Below are positions 55,469-64,000 of a DNA stretch of 64,000 bases, piece after piece. The stretch comes from Viola odorata (lineage: Eukaryota > Streptophyta > Magnoliopsida > Malpighiales > Violaceae). How positions within the stretch are numbered: the stretch's first letter is position 1; the number at the start of each line of letters is the position of its first letter. The DNA is taken from contig OY829542.1 in the NCBI GenBank assembly GCA_963691705.1, positions 35,450,579 to 35,514,578 of the forward strand, written 5' to 3'. The notes below the pieces were generated by a model. The model searched no databases. It worked only from the letters and a program-made list of their open reading frames with translations, and had not been told where the DNA came from. The position numbers were made by a program, and so were the translations under genes.

Positions 55469-56779
55469 GATATCATTACTGCTTCCCCTCTCGCGTCGCC
55501 AACAAGCAATATGAATTTGAGTCACATACTGGCCTGTCCCGAGAAAAGGGCGCGACCTAACGAGGGGGGCGGAAGTTTGTCGTCCGGTCAAGCTAATATC
55601 AGGGAAGGGCAGACTGCCACCTTTGATTCTTCAGTACCTTCTGGGGATCAGTCTTCTGATTTTCTAGGGAGTATGGGTGTTCCCGGGTCCTCTAAGACCT
55701 CGCCCAATTTCTTTGGCTCGTCAGCTCCCTTTTTCACTACCGGGTTGGGCTTTAGTGAAGATTTGCCTGGGTTTTCAGGTTATCAACCCCACGGCTCCTT
55801 CGAACTTCAAGGGGGTATCGCCTATGATCAATTTGTCTCCTTCCCCTATAGCTTTTGTTCCTTCCAGCGCTCCAATACTTCGGCACTTCGAGGGAGGGGT
55901 TGTCGCTACTCACCTTATAGCCGATTTGAGCTTGATGAGTGCGCGTGGGCCTGTCACCCATCATCTTGATTTGACTAAGCTATGCAGTTCTGGCTTTGCG
56001 ACTGTAGGGGGTAATAGTTCCATTGAGACATCGTCTTATTTGGCTGCTTACGCGTTAACATCCCCAAAGAGCGAGAGGCATTTCTTTCTAAGGGTCAAGA
56101 CGAGCAGATAAACTTGTTACGCTCCAACTTCTTTATCGGTTTTTCTAAGTTTCACTATTGGGCGGAATATATGGCGCATAGGGTTACAAGCTCTCCAAGG
56201 AAAAAGAAGAAAAGGAGAAGTTGCTGGCAGAGCGCCAAGAATTGTTACTGGCCTTGGAGATGGCCAAGAAAGATCAAAGGGAGGTGAGAGAGTAAGCAGC
56301 AAGTCATGACACCGCTCTGACGGCGGAGAGCGCTAAGAATGGCGCACTAGGGGAGGAAAAAGCGGCATTGGAGGATGAGATAGCAGATAAGTGCATGTGG
56401 TACGTTGAAGGCACTGCCGCTATTATGGCCACCTGCTTTAGAGAGATTCATGGAGAGGAGGTGTATCAGGGTGACGCCCTTACTGAAGCTTTCCAAAGGA
56501 AGTCCACCGATCTTACTGATGAAGGCTTCCGCCAAGCCAAGGCGAGAGGATACAGAAGGCAGAGGAGCTTATAGGATCAACACACACTCTAGGCGTCGTC
56601 ATTCCCTTTTATGAATATCGGGAATCACCCCTTTTATCTTTAGCTACTAGAGATTTGATACCTCAAATTTTGTGTTTTGTAACCCTTCGAGGGTCTTTTT
56701 GAATAGTCATATATCGGGTTAACTTCTTTCTATCTTTTGTCATTGATTTCTTTTTCCCTATTTCTTTGGGATAACGCAT

Positions 56780-57690
56780 ATTTGACATAATGCTGCATCA
56801 CTGTGAGTCTGAAACTATACAAAGTCCTTCACCTTGTTGAGGTGGGAAATAGGATCTCTAGTACCACCGTAGGATTCCGTGGGGAGTTTTACATGTTGGC
56901 TGACCCTGTGACATCTGATGCGAGGGGTGAACGGGTGACTTGAGGTGTCATCAAAGATTTCCCGTGTATCGTGAGGGAGATACGCGTCCATCTGACGCCC
57001 TCGATTTCGCGGTTCTAGAGTGCGATGTCACCTCGGAGATTGACTGCGACTCCTAAGCGAACGAGTTCGGTGTCTTCTACTACTAGATCTTTCACTACGC
57101 TCAGGGGATAAATTTCGCTCCCCTTCCTCTCATCGACCGTCCCAACGGTCTTTGTTTTCATCATGTCGCCGCTCAATTCTTGGTACCTGCGGCACATAAA
57201 GCTCTACTCGCCCCTGAGTGAGTTGTACAAGGTTAATCGGTGCATCCGCTGCAGGCAAAGTTGTCAGAATATTTTCGCGCTTGAGGGGCGATAAGGGCCA
57301 TTCGATGACAATAGAGGATGTGAAAATAGCTTGGGGAGGAACATTTGACCCAGAAACGTCAGGCGTGATTCGTGTCACTAACTCAGTCAAATAATCCAAC
57401 CTAGAATGAAGAGCGTATATTTCATTCGCAAGGGGGTTATTCACGACGTCCAGCCTAACTCCCCTCGGAGGTGGGGTAGAAAAACTAGATCCTGCCATTT
57501 GGGACAGAGAGAGGTCCATCTATGGAGGGAGTGCTTCCCCCATGGATCTAAAAAGAGAGACCGAAGACTTCAGAATAATCTCCTGCGCTGCTGCAGAAGC
57601 ATCAGTGGTGGCAAAAGGGAATAACCGCCTGCGGGTCTCGTAAGGAAGGCTAGAGGTTGAAGATTGGTTAGGCTCTGAATCGGAAGCCAT
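56780..57690 (-). pseudogene. gag: gag N-terminal part of C
   Basis: The ATG at 57688-57690 starts MASDSEPNQSS with FPFATTD. A stop occurs near 57520, then QMAGSSFSTPPPRGVRL and an Arg-rich area. The last homology to B is the capsid start (codons for HLNKVKDF and AALCQI near 56780-56850). The remainder of gag and all of pol are deleted at the junction with the a4 flank. Confidence 0.7.
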
Positions 57691-57755
57691 GATCGTTCCG
57701 TCGTTCCTGTAAAGACGGAGCTTGGCTATTAAGGATGCTCACTTAATAAACCAAA

Positions 57756-57774
57756 GCTCTCAATGAAAGCACCA
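57756..57774 (-). promoter_or_regulatory. Primer-binding site of C
   Basis: The same 19 bases as in A and B. Confidence 0.75.
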
Positions 57775-57777
57775 ATT

Positions 57778-58276
57778 TGATAAGATTCAGATGTATGGGG
57801 GGGATCGGGACGAAGACCGTGGTGGTTCGGGGTTACTGTAGCTGACGTCGGGGGTACCTGCAAAGCGCCGGAGGGGGGCTCCGGTGTAGACACTCTGATG
57901 CTTAAGTCAGTAAAGTAGTTCAAAAATAGCAGAGGTTCTAGTAGCAATTTTAGGCTTACCTGGCGTTTCAAATGGTGGGGTATTTATAGGCCAGGCTGAA
58001 GGTGGTATCTGGGAAAATAGCACTTCCAGCGACATCGAGCGCGATATCCTAGGTGACGTCAGGGGCGATATCTCTGGGTGACATCATGACTGTCCTGGGA
58101 CGGGATAACGCCTTGCGCGTGGATAGATGACGCGTGAGCCCCCCGCTGATGTCGACCATCCCAGGATTCCTTGCTGAGAAAGGGGCGTCAGCCTTCCGCG
58201 GCTGACCCCGGGCAGACGCGGTAAGGTTCCGACCTCGAAGACAATAATACCCTTAGGATTGCCTTAATTGTTATCA
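57778..58276 (-). repeat. 5' LTR of C (right)
   Basis: 499 bp, G-rich hairpin about 57865-57886, minus-strand TATA-like box near 57977, followed by target repeat GATAT. Confidence 0.9.
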
Positions 58277-58318
58277 GATATAAACTAAACCTTTGAACGC
58301 CTTTGCTCCGCTACCAAC

Positions 58319-59247
58319 TGATATGATCCTAGTTGCCTAGGCTTGATTAACCTCAACGATCAGTGTTCAAAGGGTAGATTTCATGTGGAAGATAGACTAC
58401 TCACAAGTACGAGCTTAGACTAAGTGAGGACCTGCCTGCTTTAACCTAATCGATTTTAGGTGAGGTTCTCAACTCGAGTTCTAGACCTAGATCACACCTA
58501 GAATCGTTGACCTAGTAGACACAGTTGATGGGATTCGAAACTTCAGGCTTTACTTGCAAACGACTCGAGTTTTCGGAACTCAAGAAGAAACAAGGTTCAT
58601 GCATGAACAACAAAGATACTCTCTCTAAAAGACAATCATCTCAATTTATCAATTAAATCAAAGGTGCTTTATGATGAGCCAATGCGGCTCCTTAAATAAT
58701 AAACCCTCAACCCACTCGAAATAGAACTAACAAGCATCCTACTTTTGCAATTAATCTAATAACTTAAACAAACAAAATATAAATATAACAAAAAAGTTCT
58801 GGAAGTTTAAAATAGGCCTTCGCAGAATCGGGCCAGAGATTGGGCCAAGTCCTCAAGTCGCATGGCGTTAGGCATGTACAATGCATGCCATAAATTTCCC
58901 CTAGGCTATCTTCTGATCCACTCGTGCGAATGACATAAAACTTGGTCCAAACGCGAGCTAAACTCTTCAAATATTGGGGAGGACATCTCACTCCTTGGTC
59001 TGAACCTCACTGCTCTGAAATGGCTCGAACAGTGTCGCCTGGTGTGTCTAGCGAGGCTAAGAGAGGCGTTACTACCCTCGGGACCTTCTCGCGTAGAACG
59101 GCCTCTTCGATCAGCATCTCCTACCCAAGCTCCTTGCACAAAAGTTGAAATAGCTTCCCTTGAAGCTCCTTGCCCTTGACTCGTGTCATTGGGCTGATAG
59201 GTGGTAATGGTACGGCGTGCACGTGCGATGAGGATGAGTTCGCATAA
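58319..59247 (-). repeat. 5' LTR of M
   Basis: It begins TGATATG right after the PBS-like minus-strand GTTGGTAGCGGAGC (58302-58318). The outer end aligns with the fragment at 46678 but reads CATAA instead of TATCA, so the terminal bases have mutated. Confidence 0.65.
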
Positions 59248-59796
59248 TAAGTGACTATTCAACTCTCTTTTTTCTTCTTGTAAACTAATACCGTTATGGT
59301 TTTTTGGACTTTTTTATGTTTTTCTTATTGAAAACAATTCATGAAAAATCGTCTTTTAGGTGCTTATGAGGATTTTTCATTTTTGTTCTAGGTTTTTCCC
59401 TATTTCTAGTTTGTCCTTACCATTTCCATTTCTCGATACAGGTGGCTATGCCATTATTTTTTTTCTTCTTCTTATTAACAAATGTCATTATAGTTTTCTG
59501 AATTTCATTTGTATGTTTCTCTTATGAAAAAAGTATCAGGAAAACTGCCTTTGAGCTTTTTGATATAACTTTTCTTTTCTTGTTGTTGGTCTTTTGGCTT
59601 GATTTCTTCCATATCTCGATACAGGTGGCTATGCAACTATTTCTTCTTCTTCTTGGTAACTAATGTCGTTACAGTTTTCTTAATTTTTTTGCGTGTTTTT
59701 CTTATGAAAAAAATATCAGGAAAAATTGCCTTTGAGTTTTATTTTTATATAACTTTACTTTTTTATTGTTGCTCTTTTGGCTTGATTTCCCTATTG
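59248..59796 (+). repeat. Three tandem units of about 183 bp
   Basis: tctcgatacaggtggctatg recurs at 59431 and 59614. The first unit (59248-59430) is more diverged and abuts the LTR of M. Units share gtaac/gtaaactaat..cgtta and a ttatgaaaa..atcaggaaaa stretch. T-rich, non-coding. Possibly satellite-like DNA or the untranslated part of another element. Confidence 0.7.
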
Positions 59797-60300
59797 TTTA
59801 TGTTAATATAAGTCAAAAAAGTTTGAATCAATTAATTTAGATGAAAAGAAGAAGTCCTTTCTTTTTCTATTTAATTTTTTATTTGAATCCTCTACCTTTG
59901 ACTTTCTAATTAAAGTTCCAAAAAAGATATAAGGAAATTTTGTTAAATTTTATTAATCATTCAATCATTACAACATGTTGACATTAAATAACATAAACAT
60001 AAAATCATTGACTTTCCTAGGATAAATATCACAATACCTTGTATATTGTAGGTTGCTTTAAGGTGTAAGAAACTTATTTTTGCTTCTTTTGCCCGAACTT
60101 TGGTTACACTTCTTTCATGCACTTCCTTTGTAGGTTTCAGCCTCTTTGCCTTGATGTTCCTTAGGGTGACGGTAACTTTTTGGTGCTCCTACTGCGTATA
60201 GAACAAATTAATTAGGTTGTAATTCTTATTTTTATACAAATGAGCCAAAACTTTGCTTCAAACTATTGCAGAGAATTGTCATAACACTGCTCTTTTGAGA
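59797..60300. other. AT-rich stretch without recognised features
   Basis: I see no frame, LTR end or structured repeat here. It may contain the unrecognised start of P. Confidence 0.3.
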
Positions 60301-60320
60301 GATCTAACCCTATTTATGAT

Positions 60321-61030
60321 TTGAATTTTGTTTCTTTAGAACAAAATCTCTCCAATATATCTAACTTTATGCAAAATCTTTCTACAGGTGTTCAGAATCA
60401 AGCAATTACACTAAGTCTGGTTGCAAATGTTTGTGGAATTTGCTACCAACTAGATCACACCACCAACCAATATTGCATGATCCAACCAACACCACTAGAG
60501 GATACCACATAAGTGAATGTAGCTTTTGGTTTTATCTAAAATCAGCAAGGAAAGTTCCCTCACAACAACAATCCATATTCCAATCTTTACAACTCAAGTT
60601 GGGGAAATCATCCAAATTTCAGCTGGGCAAATAATCATCCCCAGAATAACCAAGCACCGCAAAACCAATCTCAATAGCCCCTATTAAACCTCCAAAACTT
60701 CCTGCTTAGGCCTCCTCAAAATCAAGCAAATGCACCTCTGAAGCTACCAGCAGTTCCAGAATAGTTACAAATAGCTATGCCTTCTATCAAAGACATCTTG
60801 AACAATTTTATTCAGACCATCCAAGCTGCTCAGGCAAACAAACATGCCACTTCGGTAGATATGCAGAAACAAATCAACAAGCAGGTGGAAATCCACCAAA
60901 ATCAGCAAGGAAGATTGCCCTCTAGTACTGTGGGAAACCCTATATGTAACGTCAGCTCCATCAACTTGAGAAGTGGTAGAGATTTACCTAAGAGGGCTGA
61001 CACGATCACCCTTGATCAAGAGATGTAGAT
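60321..61030 (+). pseudogene. gag: gag C-terminal part of P
   Basis: LEQNLSNISNFMQNLSTG, a knuckle-like CGICYQLDHTTNQYC, then Asn/Gln/Pro-rich sequence (NNPY, NHPNFSWANN, QNNQAPQNQSQ) and INLRSGRDLPKR. All are typical of Athila gag between nucleocapsid and protease. Stops at 60510, 60676 and 61028 interrupt it. The capsid core upstream is missing or too eroded to see. Confidence 0.65.
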
Positions 61031-61216
61031 TCTGAAACTAGAACCAAAGGCAAAAGTGGTTCTAGAGGCAGAAAATCAACCTGAAGAAGAAACCATCCAA
61101 GGAAACCGTCTTGATTAAGAAGTCGACCAAGAAACTCTCAGACACTCTACTCCAGCACGATGACTAGGTAATCCTTCCACATTTTCCACTTAGGTCTACA
61201 AAGACTAGAAGGGAAA

Positions 61217-62491
61217 ATGAGGAAAGAGAAGTTATGGACATTTAGGAAAGTAGCAGCTTATATTCCTATACTATATTTTATTGCTAAAGTTACAAGATAT
61301 GCCAAATTTCTCAAGGGTTTATGCACGAACAAGAAGAAACTTGCAGGAGTGGAGAGTGTAAATTTGAATCAAAATGATTCTGCAGTTTTACAGGCAAAAC
61401 TTCTAGAAAAGTGCGAGGATCAAGGTACATTTGTGATTCCTTGCAAAATAGGTAACAAAACAGTGGAAAATAGGTAACAAAATATTTAGTTGCAACATGT
61501 TCTAAGATGTCCATAAAGTTAACACTATGCATTTCATTAGGAATTTTAACGACATCATACATGTTAAACTTTATTGTTTCACCACTAAATTGTAAGGTAA
61601 GACATCTATCATAGACATAAATTTTAGCCCTCGTTGTTCATAGGAAGGGTCTTCCTAATAGGACATCAGTAGAGTTCAATGAAACATCAATGTGATGTCC
61701 CTTTTTGAATATAAAAAGTTGAGCATTAGAACATTGAAAGAAACTAGGGTAGTAATTCAACTTCTAGATGGATCCATTATACACCCTGAGGGAGTTGTAG
61801 AAGATGTGTTAGTACAAGTGAATGATTTAATTTACCTAGTAGACTTCTATATAATAGAAATGAACATCACATTGATGTTTCATTAAACTCTACTGATGTC
61901 CTATTAGGAAGACCCTTCCTAAGAACAACGAGGGCTAAAATTTATGTGTATGATGAATGTCTTACCTTACAATTTGGTAGCGAAATAATAAAGTTTAACA
62001 TGTATGATGCCGTTAAAATTCCCAATGAAATGCATAATGTTAACTTTATGCACATCTTAGAACATGTTGCAACTAAATATTTTGACTATGCTCTTAGCAG
62101 GGAGATTACTGAAGGAAAATTTACAAAAATGAATGAAGAGTTTATGGTTAATAATGATTTGTAGGAAACTATGTAGGAGCTTAAATATTTTGAACCATCA
62201 CTTGATAAACTTACTATCCTTGAACAACCTAAACTTTTGCCTTCTATTGTGCAGCCACCAGAAATTCAACTCAACACACTTCCAGACCATTTGAAATATA
62301 TCTTTCTTGGCCAAGAAGGCAACCTACCAATGGTGATATCTAGAAAGTTGAGCCAAGAAGAGAGAGAGAAGCCAATGGAAATAACAAAAGTTGTACACAA
62401 AGCTGAACCTCACGAGCCCATGAATTGGACTGACCATTTTCTGGAGTTTCCTATTGTCTACAAAAGCCTAGACTTACCATTAGTGATATAG
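61217..62491 (+). pseudogene. Protease region of P, disrupted by an inverted duplication
   Basis: Codons for VTRYAKFLKGLCTNKKKLAG and GTFVIPCKIGN match N at 389-676. The frame is then broken by a 221-bp reversed copy (61479-61699) of its own downstream sequence (61863-62083). Protease codons resume at 61692-61886 (MMSLFEYKKLSIRTLKE, VQLLDGSIIHPEGVVEDV), continue in another frame with TSLNSTDVLLGRPF-like codons, and lead to LPDHLKYIFLGQEGNLPMVIS, the start of RT. Then a deletion follows. The active-site DLGAS block was lost at the duplication. Confidence 0.65.
61479..62083. repeat. Inverted duplication with 221-bp arms
   Basis: Arm 1 (61479-61699) is the reverse complement of arm 2 (61863-62083) with few mismatches; the loop is 163 bp. 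Transcription across it would give a long hairpin RNA. No terminal repeats or target-site duplications suggest a transposon, so it looks like a local rearrangement. Confidence 0.85.
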
Positions 62492-63237
62492 GAACAAATG
62501 AAATTTGAACTTGAACAACCTCCTAATCCATTTCAATTTATATCTTTAGGGGTTATTAAGGGAGTGACACTTAAGGGTCCTGACAAGCTTAGTGCATGGA
62601 GAGAATTTGGAGAAGTTGGTTAATAATAAAACAAGGGTAATGTCAAGCTCAAGACAATAAATAAGGGCATTGCATGGGAGGCAACCCATGTTTTTACTTT
62701 ATTTTATTTTATTTTAAATAAATAATGATCTTCCTCTCGTATCTACTAATGATTTTTCATCTTCCTTGATAGGGTACAAAAGATGACTAAGAACATGATC
62801 TTGGCTAAGAAGGAGGTCAAGAAGAAATCCAATAACTGAGGTCAATTGACAAGCCTCCTTGTCCACACAAGAACCTAGAGACTAAGAACATCTTCTTAGC
62901 CAAGAAGCTCTAGCTTCAACTTCTGCAACTCATCAGTCCGAACTAAGAAGGATGGTTGCGATTCTACATCAACAGAATGAGATAAACAAACTCCTCCAAA
63001 CCTTCATTACTGACCAGAATCAAGAAGCTGCTTTACAAGTATCCCTTCTAGAGTCCATCGTCTCTCTCACCATCAAATTCGATTCTTCATTTCCACAAAA
63101 TCAAGCTCCACCACCATCTGCTTGAACTTTTCCCTGAGTTGTTTCTTTCTTTTCTTTCTGCAATTTTTAATTTTTGTTTTTCTATTTTTTGTTTTTGTGT
63201 TTTTCTTCCCTTGCACATTGAGGACAATGTGTTCGAT
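62492..63237 (+). other. 3' non-coding part of P
   Basis: It holds the gggaggcaaccc motif and a TTTTA repeat (62698-62715). No domain is recognised. The 62760-63120 part has Lys/Gln/Ser-rich short frames that could be an eroded extra gene, but I cannot support one. Confidence 0.4.
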
Positions 63238-64000
63238 AAGTGTGGGGGAGGATTTGTTAGTGTATAATGTGTTACTGTGTTTTTTTGTGTATTTTTGGGT
63301 TAGTCTTTGCATGATTCATGTTTGCTATGTAACACCTAAAATGCCATGATACTTCAATAGTCAAATCCATTTTTTATTAACATGGAAACCGTATGAGTGT
63401 AACATTTTCAATACCAATAACTGCACATATATTAATGCTAGTTTAATATCTTATCTATCCCCATAAATCCATGATAGTTTTAGCTTGGAGCTTAAGAGAG
63501 TAGTTAAAGGAACACCCAAAAAACTTTCTTGGCTAAGTCACTGACCAAGAAACGTTTCAAAAACTTATTTTGTCATGCCATATAATAATTGAATAATCTA
63601 GAAATTTATAGAGTTTTTAGTCTTTATTTCTGCATTGCTTGAGAGTCTTCAAATCCTTGAGTGTGATTGTGAACACCACTAGAACCACAAGGGTTGCACG
63701 GTGTTGGTAATTTGGTACCATCACCCCTAATTTAGGTGAACTCCCCGAAGTGTATTTAGCTAATCCCGTAAAATCATGCCGAATAAGCTAAGCTTGTGCT
63801 GTTCATTGCTTGAACTTTCTGTGATATATTAATTGTGAAGCAAAAGAAAAGAAGAGATTCAAGGAATTGCACAAAAAAAAGTGCAAATAAAGACCTCAAT
63901 GAAGGAATGATGTGGTAGCAATTTGTGATTTTATGTGTTTAAATTTTTTGTACTGTGAGTGCGCAATTGCATATGTCAGCAACTTCTATATATTTTTGTA
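63238..64000 (+). other. Purine tract and following AT-rich DNA of P
   Basis: The cattgaggacaatgtg...gtgtgggggagga context is typical of the Athila 3' region and may be the polypurine tract. The rest to the edge is AT-rich and has no frame. It could be the start of a 3' LTR, whose end lies outside the window. Confidence 0.4.

Larger units (their letters stand above)
54249..56574 (+). pseudogene. a4 in C: second PF04195-like + coiled-coil gene
   Basis: Exon 1 (54249-54949): MTRTRRSGSKSIDEEKIEN, PASVAPDSLRLNS, ILRYGFRFPVDPF, LNPVQLTPNAYCC. A frameshift near 54590 follows, then SRRGVIAIS, FFVIDLSDLPD and WGSRGTLRQPEQGWLDKLLQL in another frame. Intron 1 54950-55019 (AGAC|GTGAGT, tactaacgctaac, CTGTAG). 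Exon 2 55020-55366, basic/Ala-rich, stop at 55079. Intron 2 55367-55468. Exon 3 to 56574 has a Ser/Gly linker, a stop near 55967 and fragments of the terminal coiled coil. Structure as in B. Confidence 0.7.
49194..58276 (-). mobile_element. C: Tat-type element with full antisense cassette, gag-pol mostly deleted
   Basis: 9083 bp, LTRs 49194-49695 and 57778-58276, flanking repeat GATAT (49189-49193, 58277-58281). Minus strand: PBS and the gag N-terminal part only (57690 to about 56780). Plus strand: a1, a2, a3 and a4. At about 56780 the a4 3' flank meets gag, so protease, RT, both RNase H domains and integrase are gone. Compared with A, the deletion ends elsewhere, so the two losses are independent. 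Confidence 0.85.
46428..59247 (-). mobile_element. M: D-like element hosting a solo LTR and C
   Basis: On the minus strand it has a 5' LTR (59247-58319), PBS, leader, C inserted at 49194-58276, gag start (48740), a solo LTR in gag (48434-47689), then protease and charged linker (47569-46679), directly followed by an LTR fragment (46678-46428) homologous to the 5' LTR. RT to integrase are absent, so this copy is a deletion derivative. K cuts the 3' LTR. Confidence 0.65.
60301..64000 (+). mobile_element. P: Athila-like remnant on the plus strand
   Basis: Gag C-terminus, protease and a little of the RT start (60321-62500) are followed by sequence typical of the Athila pol end (aagctcaagac...gggaggcaaccc, 62640-62690) and by a polypurine-rich gtgtgggggagga (63240-63253). 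RT, RNase H and integrase are deleted. Many stops are present. The protein is clearly related to N but on the opposite strand. No LTR pair can be drawn inside the window. Confidence 0.65.

Noticed and set aside
61479..62083. MITE or foldback transposon
   Set aside because: The arms are Athila protease sequence and the loop continues it; there are no target-site repeats.

Overview
The window looks like nuclear DNA of a flowering plant, from a gene-poor and probably heterochromatic region. I see no host gene, tRNA, rRNA, CRISPR array or prokaryotic signal. Essentially everything recognisable is Ty3/gypsy LTR retrotransposon DNA, stacked by nested insertion. The evidence is several LTR pairs with 4-6 bp direct repeats at their ends, gag/protease/RT/RNase H/integrase motifs, GT-AG introns with plant-like branch sites, and plant-type primer-binding sites. 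The exact species cannot be told. Names below (N, A, D, E, B, H, F, K, M, C, P) are local labels.

Layout. N (1-3756, minus) is the 5' part of an Athila-like element that runs off the left edge. It sits in the RT of D, a minus-strand CRM-like chromovirus whose pieces are at 3757-4137, 8513-9488 and 40603-41875. D is also interrupted by A (4138-8512, target-site repeat AAATA) and by E (9489-40602). E is interrupted by B (11237-38260, repeat ATAGG), a Tat-lineage element of about 15 kb without its own guests. B is interrupted by H (14387-18637, repeat GGTAC), a collapsed tandem chromovirus, and by F (19308-26858, repeat GTTTC), a nearly complete CRM-like element on the plus strand. To the right come K (about 41876-46427) and M (46428-59247), both minus-strand relatives of D. 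M is interrupted by a probable solo LTR (47689-48434) and by C (49194-58276, repeat GATAT). The right end holds a three-unit 183-bp tandem repeat and P (about 60300 to the edge), a plus-strand Athila-like remnant with a long inverted duplication.

The most interesting system is shared by A, B and C. All three have the same kind of LTR and the same PBS. Their retroviral gag(-pol) reads on the minus strand. On the opposite strand each carries a cassette of small eukaryotic-looking genes, called a1-a4 here. a1 is a helical protein of 127 codons with its own TATA box, and its span is exactly 384 nt in all three copies. a2 is an acidic, proline-rich protein with a basic NLS-like patch. a3 and a4 each have a domain resembling Pfam PF04195 ('putative gypsy type transposon'), a phase-1 intron directly after it, a low-complexity linker and a coiled coil. 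A and C have lost almost all of gag-pol but kept cassette genes; B keeps both. Extra antisense genes are known in the Tat lineage as a class. A conserved, spliced, duplicated multi-gene cassette with its own promoters is the best candidate here for something under-described.

Other notable points: a conserved putative 59-63 nt intron in the gag leader of several CRM-like elements; a dense cluster of MYB-type AACGG cores upstream of the TATA box in the H LTR; a three-LTR dimer with a fused LTR-integrase reading frame; an LTR that seems to have captured flanking sequence; and a 221-bp inverted duplication in P. Almost every reading frame has a stop or frameshift, so none of the elements looks autonomous today.
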